From: Streptomyces sp. NBC_00247
GTDB lineage: Bacteria; Actinomycetota; Actinomycetes; Streptomycetales; Streptomycetaceae
Assembly (NCBI RefSeq): GCF_036188265.1
Contig: NZ_CP108093.1
Location: 4,670,001 to 4,734,000, forward strand
Length of the DNA: 64,000 nt
Direction of reading: 5' to 3'
Shown: positions 54,033-61,781 of the stretch, piece by piece
Numbering within the stretch: position 1 is the stretch's first letter
How the letters are laid out: each line of letters opens with the position of its first letter
Notes under the pieces: generated by a model
Told to the model about the DNA's origin: nothing
The model's database searches: none
Seen by the model: only the letters and a program-made list of their open reading frames with translations
Translations under genes and position numbers: made by a program

Positions 54033-54253
54033 GGGGAAACGGGGCTGGGCGGCTCCTGGCGTCGCATGTGGACATCACCTCGACCACCGTCCTGTGCGGG
54101 GACATCATCCAAGTCGGCGGCCGTGCCTGCCGCGTGACCAATCTCCTCCAGTTGCCCCACGGAGCCAAGCAACTCCTTCTCGACTCCGGCGAACTCCTGA
54201 CGATGCACCCGCGGACCCGCTTTGTCGCCGTGCGCATGATGAGAAGGCGGTGA
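54029..54253 (+). CDS. Small hypothetical protein
   Basis: The 74-residue protein begins at a GTG that overlaps the stop codon of the Cys-rich gene (GTGA). DIIQVGGRACRVTNLLQLPHGAKQLLLDSGELLTMHPRTRFVAVR looks like a compact beta-barrel of SH3 or KOW type. It ends seven bases before the GntR gene at 54261, so it belongs to the same transcript. Function unknown. Confidence 0.6.
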   Translation: MRGNGAGRLLASHVDITSTTVLCGDIIQVGGRACRVTNLLQLPHGAKQLLLDSGELLTMHPRTRFVAVRMMRRR

Positions 54254-54260
54254 CCCGACG

Positions 54261-54992
54261 GTGCCCTTCCGTCATCGCGAAATCGCCGACGATCTACGGC
54301 AACAGATCACGACCGGCCGTCTCGGCCCCGGCGAACGCCTCCCGTCCGAGCCGGCGTTGGCCGCGCAGTACGCGGTGAGCACGGGAACCCTGCGGCGTGC
54401 CCTCTCTGTGCTCCAGGGGGAAGGGCTGATCGACAAGTTCCACGGCCGAGGGAACTTCGTTCGCCGTCCTCTGCGCAGGTTCATGTACGTCGGCGGGTGG
54501 GGGACGTTCGACCCGTGGACCGCCGCGGACGCCTCGCTCCGAGTCACCGTTCGCACGGCCACGGTTCCAGCGCAGGGGCTTCTGGCCGGCCTGCTGGACG
54601 TGCCCTCAGGCAGCCCCGTCGCGGAGTACGTCTGCGTTAGCCATGAGGGGGCGTCGCCACTCGGCCTGGCCCGGATATATCTCCCGCACCACCTGCCCCA
54701 CGCCGGCCTCCTGGGCGAGGAGCCTTCGTACGAGCAAGCGGCCAAGCGGTTCGCCGTGCTGAGTTCATCGCCGGTCGAGGTCCGCGAGACGGTCTGTGCC
54801 CGCCCGCCGACACCGGACGAAGTCTCGGCGCTGCGGATCAGTCCAACCGCGGCAGTCCTCGCGATCACGCGCGCCGCCACTGACTCCGCTGGGCGCGTTG
54901 TGGAAGCCGCGCTTCTGACCTTCCCGGGAGACCGCACCGACGCGGTCTTCATCGTCCACCACGCAGCCAGTGAGGGGCCATCGCAGCCATGA
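54261..54992 (+). CDS. GntR-family regulator of the integrative element
   Basis: The 243-residue protein has a GntR HTH at residues 5-70 (IADDLRQQITTGRLGPGERLPSEPALAAQYAVSTGTLRRALSVLQGEGLI) and a UTRA-like C-terminal domain. The start is a GTG seven bases after the previous stop codon, in an apparent operon. Its target is not obvious; no second palindrome of its own was seen near it. Its stop codon overlaps the start of the next gene. Confidence 0.9.
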   Translation: MPFRHREIADDLRQQITTGRLGPGERLPSEPALAAQYAVSTGTLRRALSVLQGEGLIDKFHGRGNFVRRPLRRFMYVGGWGTFDPWTAADASLRVTVRTATVPAQGLLAGLLDVPSGSPVAEYVCVSHEGASPLGLARIYLPHHLPHAGLLGEEPSYEQAAKRFAVLSSSPVEVRETVCARPPTPDEVSALRISPTAAVLAITRAATDSAGRVVEAALLTFPGDRTDAVFIVHHAASEGPSQP

Positions 54993-55210
54993 TGGAACAA
55001 AGGGAACTACGCCTGCTCCCGTGGGTCGGGCCGGAGGAAAAGTCTTGTTACCTAAGCACAAATGACGATGATAGCCACTTGTCCCGCCTGGCGGACACGA
55101 TTGAAGCGACCCAAATGAGCCTGGCCGCTGATCTCTCGAGGTGGGCGGTTGATGTCCTTGGCGACGACGATGCGTGCTCGGAGGAGTTGCGAGAGGTTGC
55201 GGGGAGTTGA
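54989..55210 (+). CDS. Conserved hypothetical AICE protein, probably shortened by a frameshift
   Basis: The 73-residue product (RELRLLPWVGPEEKSCYLSTNDDDSHLSRLADTIEATQ and onward) resembles small proteins common in Streptomyces AICEs, which normally run on with an LREVAxxLTQALRDVLRVAESRG-type helix. Here the frame stops at 55210, but one frame away the sequence reads LTQALRDVIRVAVSRSRF to a stop at 55290. One extra G in the G4 run at 55201-55204 would restore the longer form. The family resemblance is from memory of such proteins, so confidence is moderate. It overlaps the GntR stop by 4 bases. Confidence 0.55.
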   Translation: MMEQRELRLLPWVGPEEKSCYLSTNDDDSHLSRLADTIEATQMSLAADLSRWAVDVLGDDDACSEELREVAGS

Positions 55211-55358
55211 CCCAAGCGCTACGAGACGTGATACGTGTGGCGGTCAGCCGGAGCCGCTTCTCGGGACCAAGTGAATCTCGCCCTGTTTGAACAGAGCAGT
55301 CGCTATCCGCGAAGGCGGAATCCAGCTGATCAGGCGACGGTACTACTAGACCTGGTGC

Positions 55359-55394
55359 CGGAGGTCCCCAACTGGCAACAGTTGGGGACCTCCG
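55359..55394. terminator. 16-bp hairpin with GCAA tetraloop
   Basis: Bases 55359-55374 pair without mismatch with 55379-55394 around the loop GCAA (GNRA type). It sits between the convergent small AICE gene and the ApeA-like gene and can end both transcripts. Confidence 0.85.
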
Positions 55395-55433
55395 TGCGCC
55401 CATCTGTTGCGTTTCGAGGCCGGGATGGGCCGT

Positions 55434-56828
55434 TTACGCCGATTTCGCCGCTGCGATTATTTCCTGAGTTTGCTCGGCAGTGAATTGTACGGAGTCGTTA
55501 TTTCGCATCGTTTCGAGGTATCCCTCCTTGAAGTTGCAGAACCTCATTAGGCATGCCAGAACAAGCAAATGCAGAGACTCCGAGAGCCAATAGAGCTCTG
55601 CTGAGGATGCTCCGGCACCCTTGCCCTTGTCGTGGTGAACCATTCGGTTGCGTGAATTTGTCACCATGTCCGCCCACTCTTTGGGTTCGCACCCGATGAT
55701 GGTGGAGAGTTGACCAAACTCGGCAAGTTCCCTGAGGCGATTCCTCAATCGAGGCTCGTTCGAATAGGCCAACTGTTGGCTGAGCCATCCACGATGTTTT
55801 TTGGGCACGTAACGAACAATCATTTTGCGAAAATTCTTGTACTCTGCGGCCGGGCTGACCTCGTTGGGAAACTCCATTCGGTGGAGTGTTTCTGCTGCGG
55901 AGACAGCGTTGAAGAACTTGTTCTCCACGTACATTTGCCTGTAGCGAGAAGAAAGGGAAAGCCCGAGCACGACTCGGCGGTCCCGAGTGAATTCGAGCCA
56001 TCTGACCAGCGCCTGAAGCCCTCCAGCTTGCTGGTAGTTCAAAAGCATCTCATGGGATGCCTTTGGTGTCGCCGTTGGGTTCGTAGACTGCTGACCGTAA
56101 GCGCTAACCCTTACTCTTCTGCTTTTGGGTTCGTTTTCATCCGAGTCTGAAACCCAAAGTCCAATGCCTGTCGGACTTGCGGTTGAGTCTGTGAGTGCAG
56201 TGAGTAGGTCCTGGAGGGAGGAAATGTCATGCTTGATTTTCGAGTACTCGACCTCATGGTCGTAGGTAATTCGAAAGCTGAAGTCTTGCTCGAAGCCCGG
56301 ATTCTGCTTGCTTCCAAGAATTTTCCATGAGTTTGTTATGGCCAACTTGAAGCCCTCGGCAGAGATCTCCTCGGTGGGAATCGTTTTTAGGGTCAGCGTT
56401 GCTCTCTCTAGTTTCTTTGATGAGTCATTGACTGCGTACTCACGCGATACGGCGGTCTGTGACATCCAGTCGAATAGGTTGTTGAATTCTACTGTTACTT
56501 GGTCGAATCGGAGATCGTTTGGGTCTAGTAGTCCCATGCCTGCGAAGAGAGATTCAGCTCGATAGTCCTCTCGTTGGAATCCTGGGGATTCGAAGCGCCC
56601 GCTTACGCGTCTGCAATTGACGAGGGTTAGGTACCTCTTTCCTGCGACGCCATGAATGGCTTCCCTGTTTATGGTGTCGTCGAGATCTTCGCCGAAGTGC
56701 GTCTCGGAGAAGCTTCCGATCAGCGTAAGAAGAGTTCCCTTCGCGGGGTCGAATGAGATGCGCCCTGCCACCCGGTTTTCTTCGTCGTCGGGCAGCCAAA
56801 AAAGCCCATCGCTTTCGAACGATTCCAT
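55434..56828 (-). CDS. apeA: ApeA-like HEPN anti-phage protein
   Basis: The 464-residue protein has the ApeA layout: an N-terminal beta-rich domain (about 1-300, opening FWLPDDEENRVAGRISFD, the ApeA_NTD pattern) and a C-terminal HEPN domain (about 310-460). The catalytic RNase motif RNxxxH is present as R393-N-R-M-V-H398. ApeA is known as a single-gene abortive-infection defence that cuts RNA on phage infection. The gene is clearly lower in GC than all neighbours and lies as a module between two hairpin-bounded regions, a sign of recent transfer. AAGGGGG precedes the ATG. Family assignment rests on domain layout and motif; a profile search would settle it. Confidence 0.82.
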   Translation of the reverse strand: MESFESDGLFWLPDDEENRVAGRISFDPAKGTLLTLIGSFSETHFGEDLDDTINREAIHGVAGKRYLTLVNCRRVSGRFESPGFQREDYRAESLFAGMGLLDPNDLRFDQVTVEFNNLFDWMSQTAVSREYAVNDSSKKLERATLTLKTIPTEEISAEGFKLAITNSWKILGSKQNPGFEQDFSFRITYDHEVEYSKIKHDISSLQDLLTALTDSTASPTGIGLWVSDSDENEPKSRRVRVSAYGQQSTNPTATPKASHEMLLNYQQAGGLQALVRWLEFTRDRRVVLGLSLSSRYRQMYVENKFFNAVSAAETLHRMEFPNEVSPAAEYKNFRKMIVRYVPKKHRGWLSQQLAYSNEPRLRNRLRELAEFGQLSTIIGCEPKEWADMVTNSRNRMVHHDKGKGAGASSAELYWLSESLHLLVLACLMRFCNFKEGYLETMRNNDSVQFTAEQTQEIIAAAKSA

Positions 56829-57294
56829 GGGGCCCCCTTACTGTGGTCGGGGTCACATGCTAGGAGGTTGTGAGCGTGCGCGGTAGCGCTTTCCAGAGAC
56901 GTCTCTTCTGGCGGATCGAACATGCCGACTCGCTGGTGTGCAGTTGAGGTCGGCGGAGCGGGTTTGGCCGGTGTCCTGCCCGGTTTGGGGTCGAGCATGA
57001 TCAGGGGGCCGTACGCTGGCCGGCAACTCGGGCAGGCTGTGGACCTGCCCGGAATTTGAACGAGTGGCCCCCTGGTCTTGCTCGGCGCGGGACCCGAACC
57101 GGGGAGGTGGCTAAAGCCGTGGAGCCGACCGCCCCAGCCACAGAGGGTTTCTCCCCACCACGGTGCTCGCTTCAGCCGCGCGACCGGCGTAGCCGGGGCC
57201 AGAGCGGGCCGAAGGCAGGAGCGTCGGGCCCCGGCGGTGAGCCGGGGAGCGCGCGGCGAGCGGAGCGAGCCGCCTTGATGAAGTAGAGAAAGTC
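56829..57294. other. Intergenic region between apeA and the Nudix gene
   Basis: About 465 bases contain the apeA promoter (AT-rich part near 56830-56900) and then GC-rich sequence with several short inverted repeats, for example CCCCGGC/GCCGGGG at 57229-57247. No gene is supported. An RNA gene or a replication or transfer site is possible but not demonstrable. Confidence 0.35.
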
Positions 57295-57747
57295 TTATCC
57301 CGTTGGGATCAGGTTCTTCCCGTCGTGGCTCCGGACGTGGGGCCCGTTCCCGTCCAACGCGTCCAGGAGCCGTACCGCGTACGCCTCGCTCATGCGGTCG
57401 GTGACCTCGTCGGGGGTGAGCCAGGAGACGGCCGTGGTCTCGCCGGATGTGCGCTCCGCCCCGCCCGACGGCTTGCAGCGGAAGACCAGGGCGACGATGC
57501 CGCGGGTCATGTTCTTGTAGACGCCGGTGAGTTCGTCGATCTCGACGTGGATGCCGGTCTCCTCCAGGACCTCGCGGGCGACGCCGGCCTCCGGAGTCTC
57601 GTCGAGTTCGAGGATGCCGCCGGGGAGTTCCCAGGTGCCGTTGTCGGCTCTGCGGATCGCCAGGAGTCGCCCGTCCTCGCGCACCACTACTCCGGCAACG
57701 GACACGGAGTGCAGGGGAGGGGTGGTCGCTTCCTGTGATTGACTCAT
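57295..57747 (-). CDS. pif: Nudix hydrolase, Pif-like
   Basis: The 150-residue protein has a complete Nudix box, GGILELDETPEAGVAREVLEETGI, in a standard Nudix fold. In pSAM2 the Nudix protein Pif prevents redundant transfer between cells that already hold the element (Possoz and co-workers). The position next to a KorSA-type GntR gene fits that role, although general nucleotide clean-up cannot be excluded. It has no Shine-Dalgarno; TATGCT lies 7 bases before the ATG, inside the GntR operator region, so it should be repressed by the divergent GntR protein. Confidence 0.85.
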   Translation of the reverse strand: MSQSQEATTPPLHSVSVAGVVVREDGRLLAIRRADNGTWELPGGILELDETPEAGVAREVLEETGIHVEIDELTGVYKNMTRGIVALVFRCKPSGGAERTSGETTAVSWLTPDEVTDRMSEAYAVRLLDALDGNGPHVRSHDGKNLIPTG

Positions 57748-57757
57748 GTAGAGGAGC
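57742..57757. promoter_or_regulatory. KorSA-type operator, copy a
   Basis: ACTCATGTAGAGGAGC follows the consensus ACTCATGTA-N-A-N-GAG(T/C) seen in three further copies near 58610-58690. It overlaps the start of the Nudix gene and lies just before the GntR gene it faces. Confidence 0.6.
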
Positions 57758-57777
57758 ATAGGAGGCAGAGAAGGACT

Positions 57778-58557
57778 ATGGGAACTGCGGCGGGAGGGGT
57801 CGGTTCCGGCCCCCGGTACGTGCAGATCGCGGATGAGATCGTGCAGCAGATCCGGGCGGGGGTTCTCAAGGCCGGGGACATGGTGCCGAGCGAATCCGAG
57901 CTGGTGGACCGCTACGGCGTCTCCGGCGGAACGATCCGCAAGGCCATGGTCGAGGTGCGGGCGAGCGGCCTGGTCGAGACCCGGCACGGCAAGGGCTCGA
58001 TCGTGAAGAACCGGCCACCGGTGCGGCACCGTTCGTCCGACCGTTTCCGGCGCTCGCTCCGACAGGGCGGTAAGGCTGCCTACCTCGCGGAGTCCGCTCA
58101 GTCCGGTGCCACCGCCAAGGTGAGCGTCCTCTACATCGGGCCTATGGAAGCACCCGAGGATGCCGCCGCGCGGCTGGGCGTCCCCGCCGGCGAACAGGTG
58201 CTGGCCCGTCGCCGCCTCTACTTCCGTGACGGCACTCCGGTCGAGACCGCAACGTCCTACCTCCCCTGGGAGGTTGTGAAGGACATCCCGGAGCTGTTCG
58301 CCGAGAACCCCGGCGGTGGTGGCATCTACGCCCGACTCGAAGATCACGGGCATGAGTTCGCGGAGTTCGTCGAGACGCTGCAAGCGCGTCCGGCCTCGAA
58401 GGCGGAGGCAGTGGAGCTCGCTCTCAGCCCGGGTACGCCGGTGGTCCATCTGATCCGTGAGGCTCGTACCGCCGCGGGGCTCGTGGTGGAGGTCTGCGAC
58501 ACCCTCATGGCCGCTGACCAGTTCGTTTTCGAGTACCGCATCCCCGCTGACAGCTGA
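57778..58557 (+). CDS. korSA: GntR-family repressor, KorSA-like
   Basis: The 259-residue protein has a GntR HTH at residues 15-80 (YVQIADEIVQQIRAGVLKAGDMVPSESELVDRYGVSGGTIRKAMVEVRASGLV) and a UTRA domain (about 95-250). It corresponds in position to KorSA of pSAM2, the repressor that keeps transfer and replication genes silent. GAGAAGGA precedes the ATG at 57778. Matching palindromes lie upstream of it and upstream of the SCO3933-like gene, so autoregulation and control of the tra run are likely. Confidence 0.85.
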   Translation: MGTAAGGVGSGPRYVQIADEIVQQIRAGVLKAGDMVPSESELVDRYGVSGGTIRKAMVEVRASGLVETRHGKGSIVKNRPPVRHRSSDRFRRSLRQGGKAAYLAESAQSGATAKVSVLYIGPMEAPEDAAARLGVPAGEQVLARRRLYFRDGTPVETATSYLPWEVVKDIPELFAENPGGGGIYARLEDHGHEFAEFVETLQARPASKAEAVELALSPGTPVVHLIREARTAAGLVVEVCDTLMAADQFVFEYRIPADS

Positions 58558-58608
58558 CGCGCGCTCAACTCCTCACAACCCGTCGTGAGTTCCTGCTCGC
58601 GGCGGGTT

Positions 58609-58690
58609 GACTCATGTATAGGAGTGATGCACTCTTCTTCATGTCACTCATGTACATGAGTGACGGAGTCCAGCACATATAGAGGAGTGA
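58609..58690. promoter_or_regulatory. Cluster of three KorSA-type operators
   Basis: Three related sites are packed into 82 bases: GACTCATGTATAGGAGTGA (58609-58627), the perfect 20-base palindrome TCACTCATGTACATGAGTGA (58644-58663) and CACATATAGAGGAGTGA (58674-58690). The last one contains the AGGAG ribosome binding site of the gene starting at 58697. Binding would block both transcription and translation start of the transfer genes. Confidence 0.8.
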
Positions 58691-58696
58691 TCTGCT

Positions 58697-59053
58697 GTGC
58701 GTCAGATTCCTGTCGACACCTCCAGCGCGGTCGTGATGGTCGCCAAGTCCCCGCAGGTGAAGCTGCGGGACCGCCGTACCGGCGAGATCGCCACCGACAC
58801 CGAGACCGGAGCGAAGCTCATGACGGTCGACGTCATGTTCGCGGCCAACGACGAAGTGGAGATCCTGTCCGTCACCGTCCCGGAGACCGGGATCAGCGGT
58901 GAGCTGGTGATGGGCTCGCCGGTCGCGCTCACGGGGCTCATCGCCCGGCCCTGGGAGAACGACTTCAACGGCCAGAAGCGGCACGGCATCGCGTTCCGCG
59001 CCGTCGCGGTCACCTCGCTCGCCGCCGCCTCCGCAGGGTCCAAGGCGGCTTGA
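58697..59053 (+). CDS. SCO3933-like regulatory protein
   Basis: The 118-residue protein matches the SCO3933-type proteins that precede the FtsK-like gene in Streptomyces AICEs (SSAVVMVAKSPQVKLRDRRTGEIATDTETGAKLMTVDV and a C-terminal ENDFNGQKRHGIAFRAVAV). It appears to be an OB-fold-like single domain. The role is not proven; a regulatory or ssDNA-related function has been suggested by naming. The GTG start has AGGAG upstream, inside the operator cluster. It is the first gene of the transfer run and ends three bases before the ATG of the FtsK-like gene. Confidence 0.82.
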   Translation: MRQIPVDTSSAVVMVAKSPQVKLRDRRTGEIATDTETGAKLMTVDVMFAANDEVEILSVTVPETGISGELVMGSPVALTGLIARPWENDFNGQKRHGIAFRAVAVTSLAAASAGSKAA

Positions 59054-59055
59054 CC

Positions 59056-60408
59056 ATGACCACCTTCATGGTCGCCCTGGTGCTCGTCGTCGCCGTCGCG
59101 GGCCTCCTGCGGTGGCGGCGCCCCGCCTGGTACTGGCTGGCGTTCGGGGCCACCCTGGCCGCCCTGCGGGTCCTGGTCCGGTACGGCTCGGTCATGGATG
59201 CGTGCGGGCTCACCGTTCCGCCCGCACGGTGGCGGCTCGCCCTGGCGCGGGTCACCAACCGGGAGATGCCGGAGCCGCGTCCACCGCGCATCCTCCGGCT
59301 GCGGCCGACCCGTACCGGCCTGGTCCTGCGCCTCAAGCTCCGCCCCGGACAGGACGCCTTCGACGTCTCCGCCGCCTCGGACCGGCTCCGGCACTCCTTC
59401 TCGATGTACGGCGTGACCTCGCGCGAGCTGCGGTCCGGCGTGGTCGAAGTGCGGATGACCGGCTACGACGTGCTGAAGCGGGTGCAGATGCCGGCCAAGG
59501 TCGATACCCGGCCGATGCGTGTGCCGGTCGCCCTGCGGGAGGACGGAGCGGTGCACTACCGCGACTACCGGGCGATACCCCACGCCCTCACGCTCGGGGC
59601 CACGGAGTCCGGGAAGTCCGTCTACCAGCGCAACCTGGTCGCCGGTCTCGCCCCGATGGACGTCGCCCTCGTCGGGATCGACTGCAAGCGTGGGGTCGAA
59701 CTGTTCCCGCTGGCCCGCCGGTTCTCCGCGCTCGCCGACAACCCGGACGCCGCCGCCGAACTCCTCGACGCCCTCGTCGAACGGATGGCGGACGTCTACC
59801 GACTCATCCGCGTCCAGCAGCGGATCACCGCCGACTTACCGGATGCGGAGATCGCCGCGGACATCTGGGACCTGCCCGACGACCTGCGCCCCACCCCGGT
59901 CGTGGTCCTGGTCGATGAAGTCGCCGAACTCGCCCTGTACGCGAGCAAGGAAGAAGAGAAGCGCCGGGACCGCATCATCACCGCCCTCGTACGCCTCGCC
60001 CAGCTCGGCAGGGCCGCGGGCATCTACCTCGAAATCTGCGGGCAGCGGTTCGGCTCCGAACTCGGCAAGGGCATCACCATGCTCCGCGCTCAGCTCACCG
60101 GCCGTACCGCCCACCGCGTCAACGACGAGACCTCCGCCAACATGGCCTTCGGCGACATCTCACCGGACGCCGTCCTCGCCGCCATCCAGATACCGGCTGA
60201 CAAGCAGGGCATCGCCATAGCGGGCGACTCGTCCGGCGGGTGGCATCGCATCCGCGCCCCGCACACCTCGCTGCGCCAAGCCGTGAACCTCTGCAACCGG
60301 TACGCCGACCGGACCCCGGACCTGCCTGAACTGGCAGCCTTCCGCCCCGTTCTCGTCGTCTCCGCTCCCGTGCCGTCGGCCGTCGCTTCGCCGACCGCCA
60401 CCGCCTGA
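59056..60408 (+). CDS. traSA: FtsK/SpoIIIE-like DNA translocase (Tra)
   Basis: The 450-residue protein has one or two N-terminal membrane helices (about 4-45) and an FtsK/HerA ATPase domain. Walker A is GATESGKS with Lys187, Walker B is VVVLVDEVAEL, and an arginine-rich sensor (GRAAGIYLEICGQRFGSE) follows. In AICEs this protein assembles at the hyphal tip and pumps double-stranded DNA into the recipient. The start was set at the ATG at 59056; a TTG six bases earlier is possible. It continues the operon of the SCO3933-like gene. Confidence 0.93.
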   Translation: MTTFMVALVLVVAVAGLLRWRRPAWYWLAFGATLAALRVLVRYGSVMDACGLTVPPARWRLALARVTNREMPEPRPPRILRLRPTRTGLVLRLKLRPGQDAFDVSAASDRLRHSFSMYGVTSRELRSGVVEVRMTGYDVLKRVQMPAKVDTRPMRVPVALREDGAVHYRDYRAIPHALTLGATESGKSVYQRNLVAGLAPMDVALVGIDCKRGVELFPLARRFSALADNPDAAAELLDALVERMADVYRLIRVQQRITADLPDAEIAADIWDLPDDLRPTPVVVLVDEVAELALYASKEEEKRRDRIITALVRLAQLGRAAGIYLEICGQRFGSELGKGITMLRAQLTGRTAHRVNDETSANMAFGDISPDAVLAAIQIPADKQGIAIAGDSSGGWHRIRAPHTSLRQAVNLCNRYADRTPDLPELAAFRPVLVVSAPVPSAVASPTATA

Positions 60409-60516
60409 GCCTTCCCGCCCCTCACCGCCTGAGCCTTCCTCCACCCTTCCCGGTCGGCGCGACCGCCTTTGCGCCAGGTCCCTACCCCCGCCATGCCCCA
60501 GAGAGGGAGAACCACC

Positions 60517-60714
60517 ATGTGCCCGGACTGCGAGGACTTCGTCCGCACCGTGCGCCTGCTCGGTCAAGCCGCCCTGTACGCCGAGACCCCCGGCGCCGAC
60601 CTCGACTTCGCGGAGATCGTCAGCCAGTCCCTCGCCGTGTCGCTGCTCGTCGCGCCGATCGACTGGCTCCCGGAGGGCTACGACCCCGACAGCGGCCCGT
60701 GTGAGGGCTTCTGA
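60517..60714 (+). CDS. Small hypothetical protein of the transfer region
   Basis: The 65-residue acidic protein has an N-terminal CPDC motif that could bind metal, a helical middle and no membrane segment. AGAGGGAGA precedes the ATG at 60517. Its stop codon shares a base with the ATG of the Spd gene (TGATG). Proteins of this type accompany tra and spd genes in AICEs; function unknown. Confidence 0.7.
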   Translation: MCPDCEDFVRTVRLLGQAALYAETPGADLDFAEIVSQSLAVSLLVAPIDWLPEGYDPDSGPCEGF

Positions 60715-61382
60715 TGGGCGCCCGGTCCCGTCTCCGGATCGACGCGGTGTTGATCCAAGCCGTGATCGCCGGGGCCCTGTCCTTCGCCCACCTGCACGAC
60801 CTGGCCGCCGCTGCCGGGCAGGACGGCTGGAAGGCGTGGGCCTACCCGGTCAGCGTCGACCTCCTCCTTGTCGCGGCCTGGCGGCGGCTCCGGGCCGAAG
60901 GGCCGTCCCGACTGGCCTGGTGCTGGTTCCTGGTGGCGCTGGTCGCCTCGCTCGGCGCCAACATCGCCACCGCCGGATTCCTCGACCTGGCCGACCCGCC
61001 CGCCCCGCTCCGCCTCGGCATCGCCGGATGGCCCGCGCTGGCCTTCCTCGGCGGCACCCTCCTGGCTCACTCGGCTACGGGCCGGGAGCCGATGATGCCG
61101 GCCACCGCTACGGACGCGGTGGCGGTCGAAGACACGGTCGACACCGGCCCCGTACCCCCGGCTGACGTCGTCCCGGTGCCGGTACCGGACGACGAAGCGT
61201 CCGCCCCTCCCGTCCAGCCCTCCCCGGTCCCGCCCGTCCCCGCCGCGCTGGTCAATCACGCCCGCAAGGTCGCCGACGAGTACCGCGACCGCACCGGCTC
61301 TCCGATCGACACCGACACCCTGCGCTCTCGCCTCGGCGTCCCGCCCCACCTCGCCGCCGCCATCGCCTCCCACCTCGCCTGA
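60714..61382 (+). CDS. DUF2637-type Spd (spread) membrane protein
   Basis: The 222-residue protein has four membrane helices in the first 125 residues (AVIAGALSFAHLHDLAAAAGQDGWKAWAYPVSVDLLLVAAW is the DUF2637 signature), then a Pro-rich acidic linker and a helical C-terminal domain (about 180-222) resembling a small HTH. Spd proteins help the element spread along the mycelium after transfer. Translationally coupled to the upstream gene. Confidence 0.88.
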   Translation: MGARSRLRIDAVLIQAVIAGALSFAHLHDLAAAAGQDGWKAWAYPVSVDLLLVAAWRRLRAEGPSRLAWCWFLVALVASLGANIATAGFLDLADPPAPLRLGIAGWPALAFLGGTLLAHSATGREPMMPATATDAVAVEDTVDTGPVPPADVVPVPVPDDEASAPPVQPSPVPPVPAALVNHARKVADEYRDRTGSPIDTDTLRSRLGVPPHLAAAIASHLA

Positions 61383-61401
61383 CCAGCAAGGAGAGACCGC
61401 C

Positions 61402-61593
61402 ATGCCCGCACGCGACAACTTCCACTCCCTGATGCGGATCGGCCCCGTGCAGATCGGCACCCACCGCGACCGCAACGGCCGGACCGTGCACGCCGCCGTC
61501 TGCACCGCCGACCGCTGCGGCTGGTCCGCTGACTACTCCAGCCGTACCGCCGCCCAGCTCGCTGCCCGCACCCACCGCTGCACCGTCCGCTAG
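61402..61593 (+). CDS. Mobile element transfer protein (SpdA-like)
   Basis: The 63-residue basic protein carries three cysteines and closely placed histidines (VCTADRCGW and ARTHRCTVR), typical of the short zinc-finger-like transfer proteins in the spd region of Streptomyces elements. AAGGAGAGA precedes the ATG. It lies 19 bases after the DUF2637 gene in one transcript. Confidence 0.75.
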   Translation: MPARDNFHSLMRIGPVQIGTHRDRNGRTVHAAVCTADRCGWSADYSSRTAAQLAARTHRCTVR

Positions 61594-61605
61594 GAGGCAC
61601 CACCC

Positions 61606-61761
61606 ATGGACGTCCCCCTCTGGTTCGCGCTCGTGGTCGTCGGCTATCTCGGCGTGAAGCTCGTCCGCCCGCCTTGGTGGCTGGTCTGCGTGTTCCTCCT
61701 CGGCGGCTACCTCCTCGCCGACAGCCTCTTCGCCTCCGTCATCGACCCCGCCGTCAAGTAA
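61606..61761 (+). CDS. Tiny membrane protein of the spd region
   Basis: The 51-residue protein is almost entirely hydrophobic, with two membrane segments (LWFALVVVGYLGVKLV and WWLVCVFLLGGYLLADSLF). It has a strong GGAGG ribosome binding site 10 bases before the ATG. Its place between the SpdA-like and SpdD-like genes marks it as a spread-associated protein. It is short enough to be missed by automatic length limits. Confidence 0.75.
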   Translation: MDVPLWFALVVVGYLGVKLVRPPWWLVCVFLLGGYLLADSLFASVIDPAVK

Positions 61762-61781
61762 CCCCGAAAGGAGACCCGCTC

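Noticed and set aside
57060..57290. GC-rich short inverted repeats as a possible RNA gene or transfer origin
   Set aside because: Stems are short (7 bp) and no known structural RNA pattern or repeat array was recognised, so no feature is claimed beyond a note on the region.
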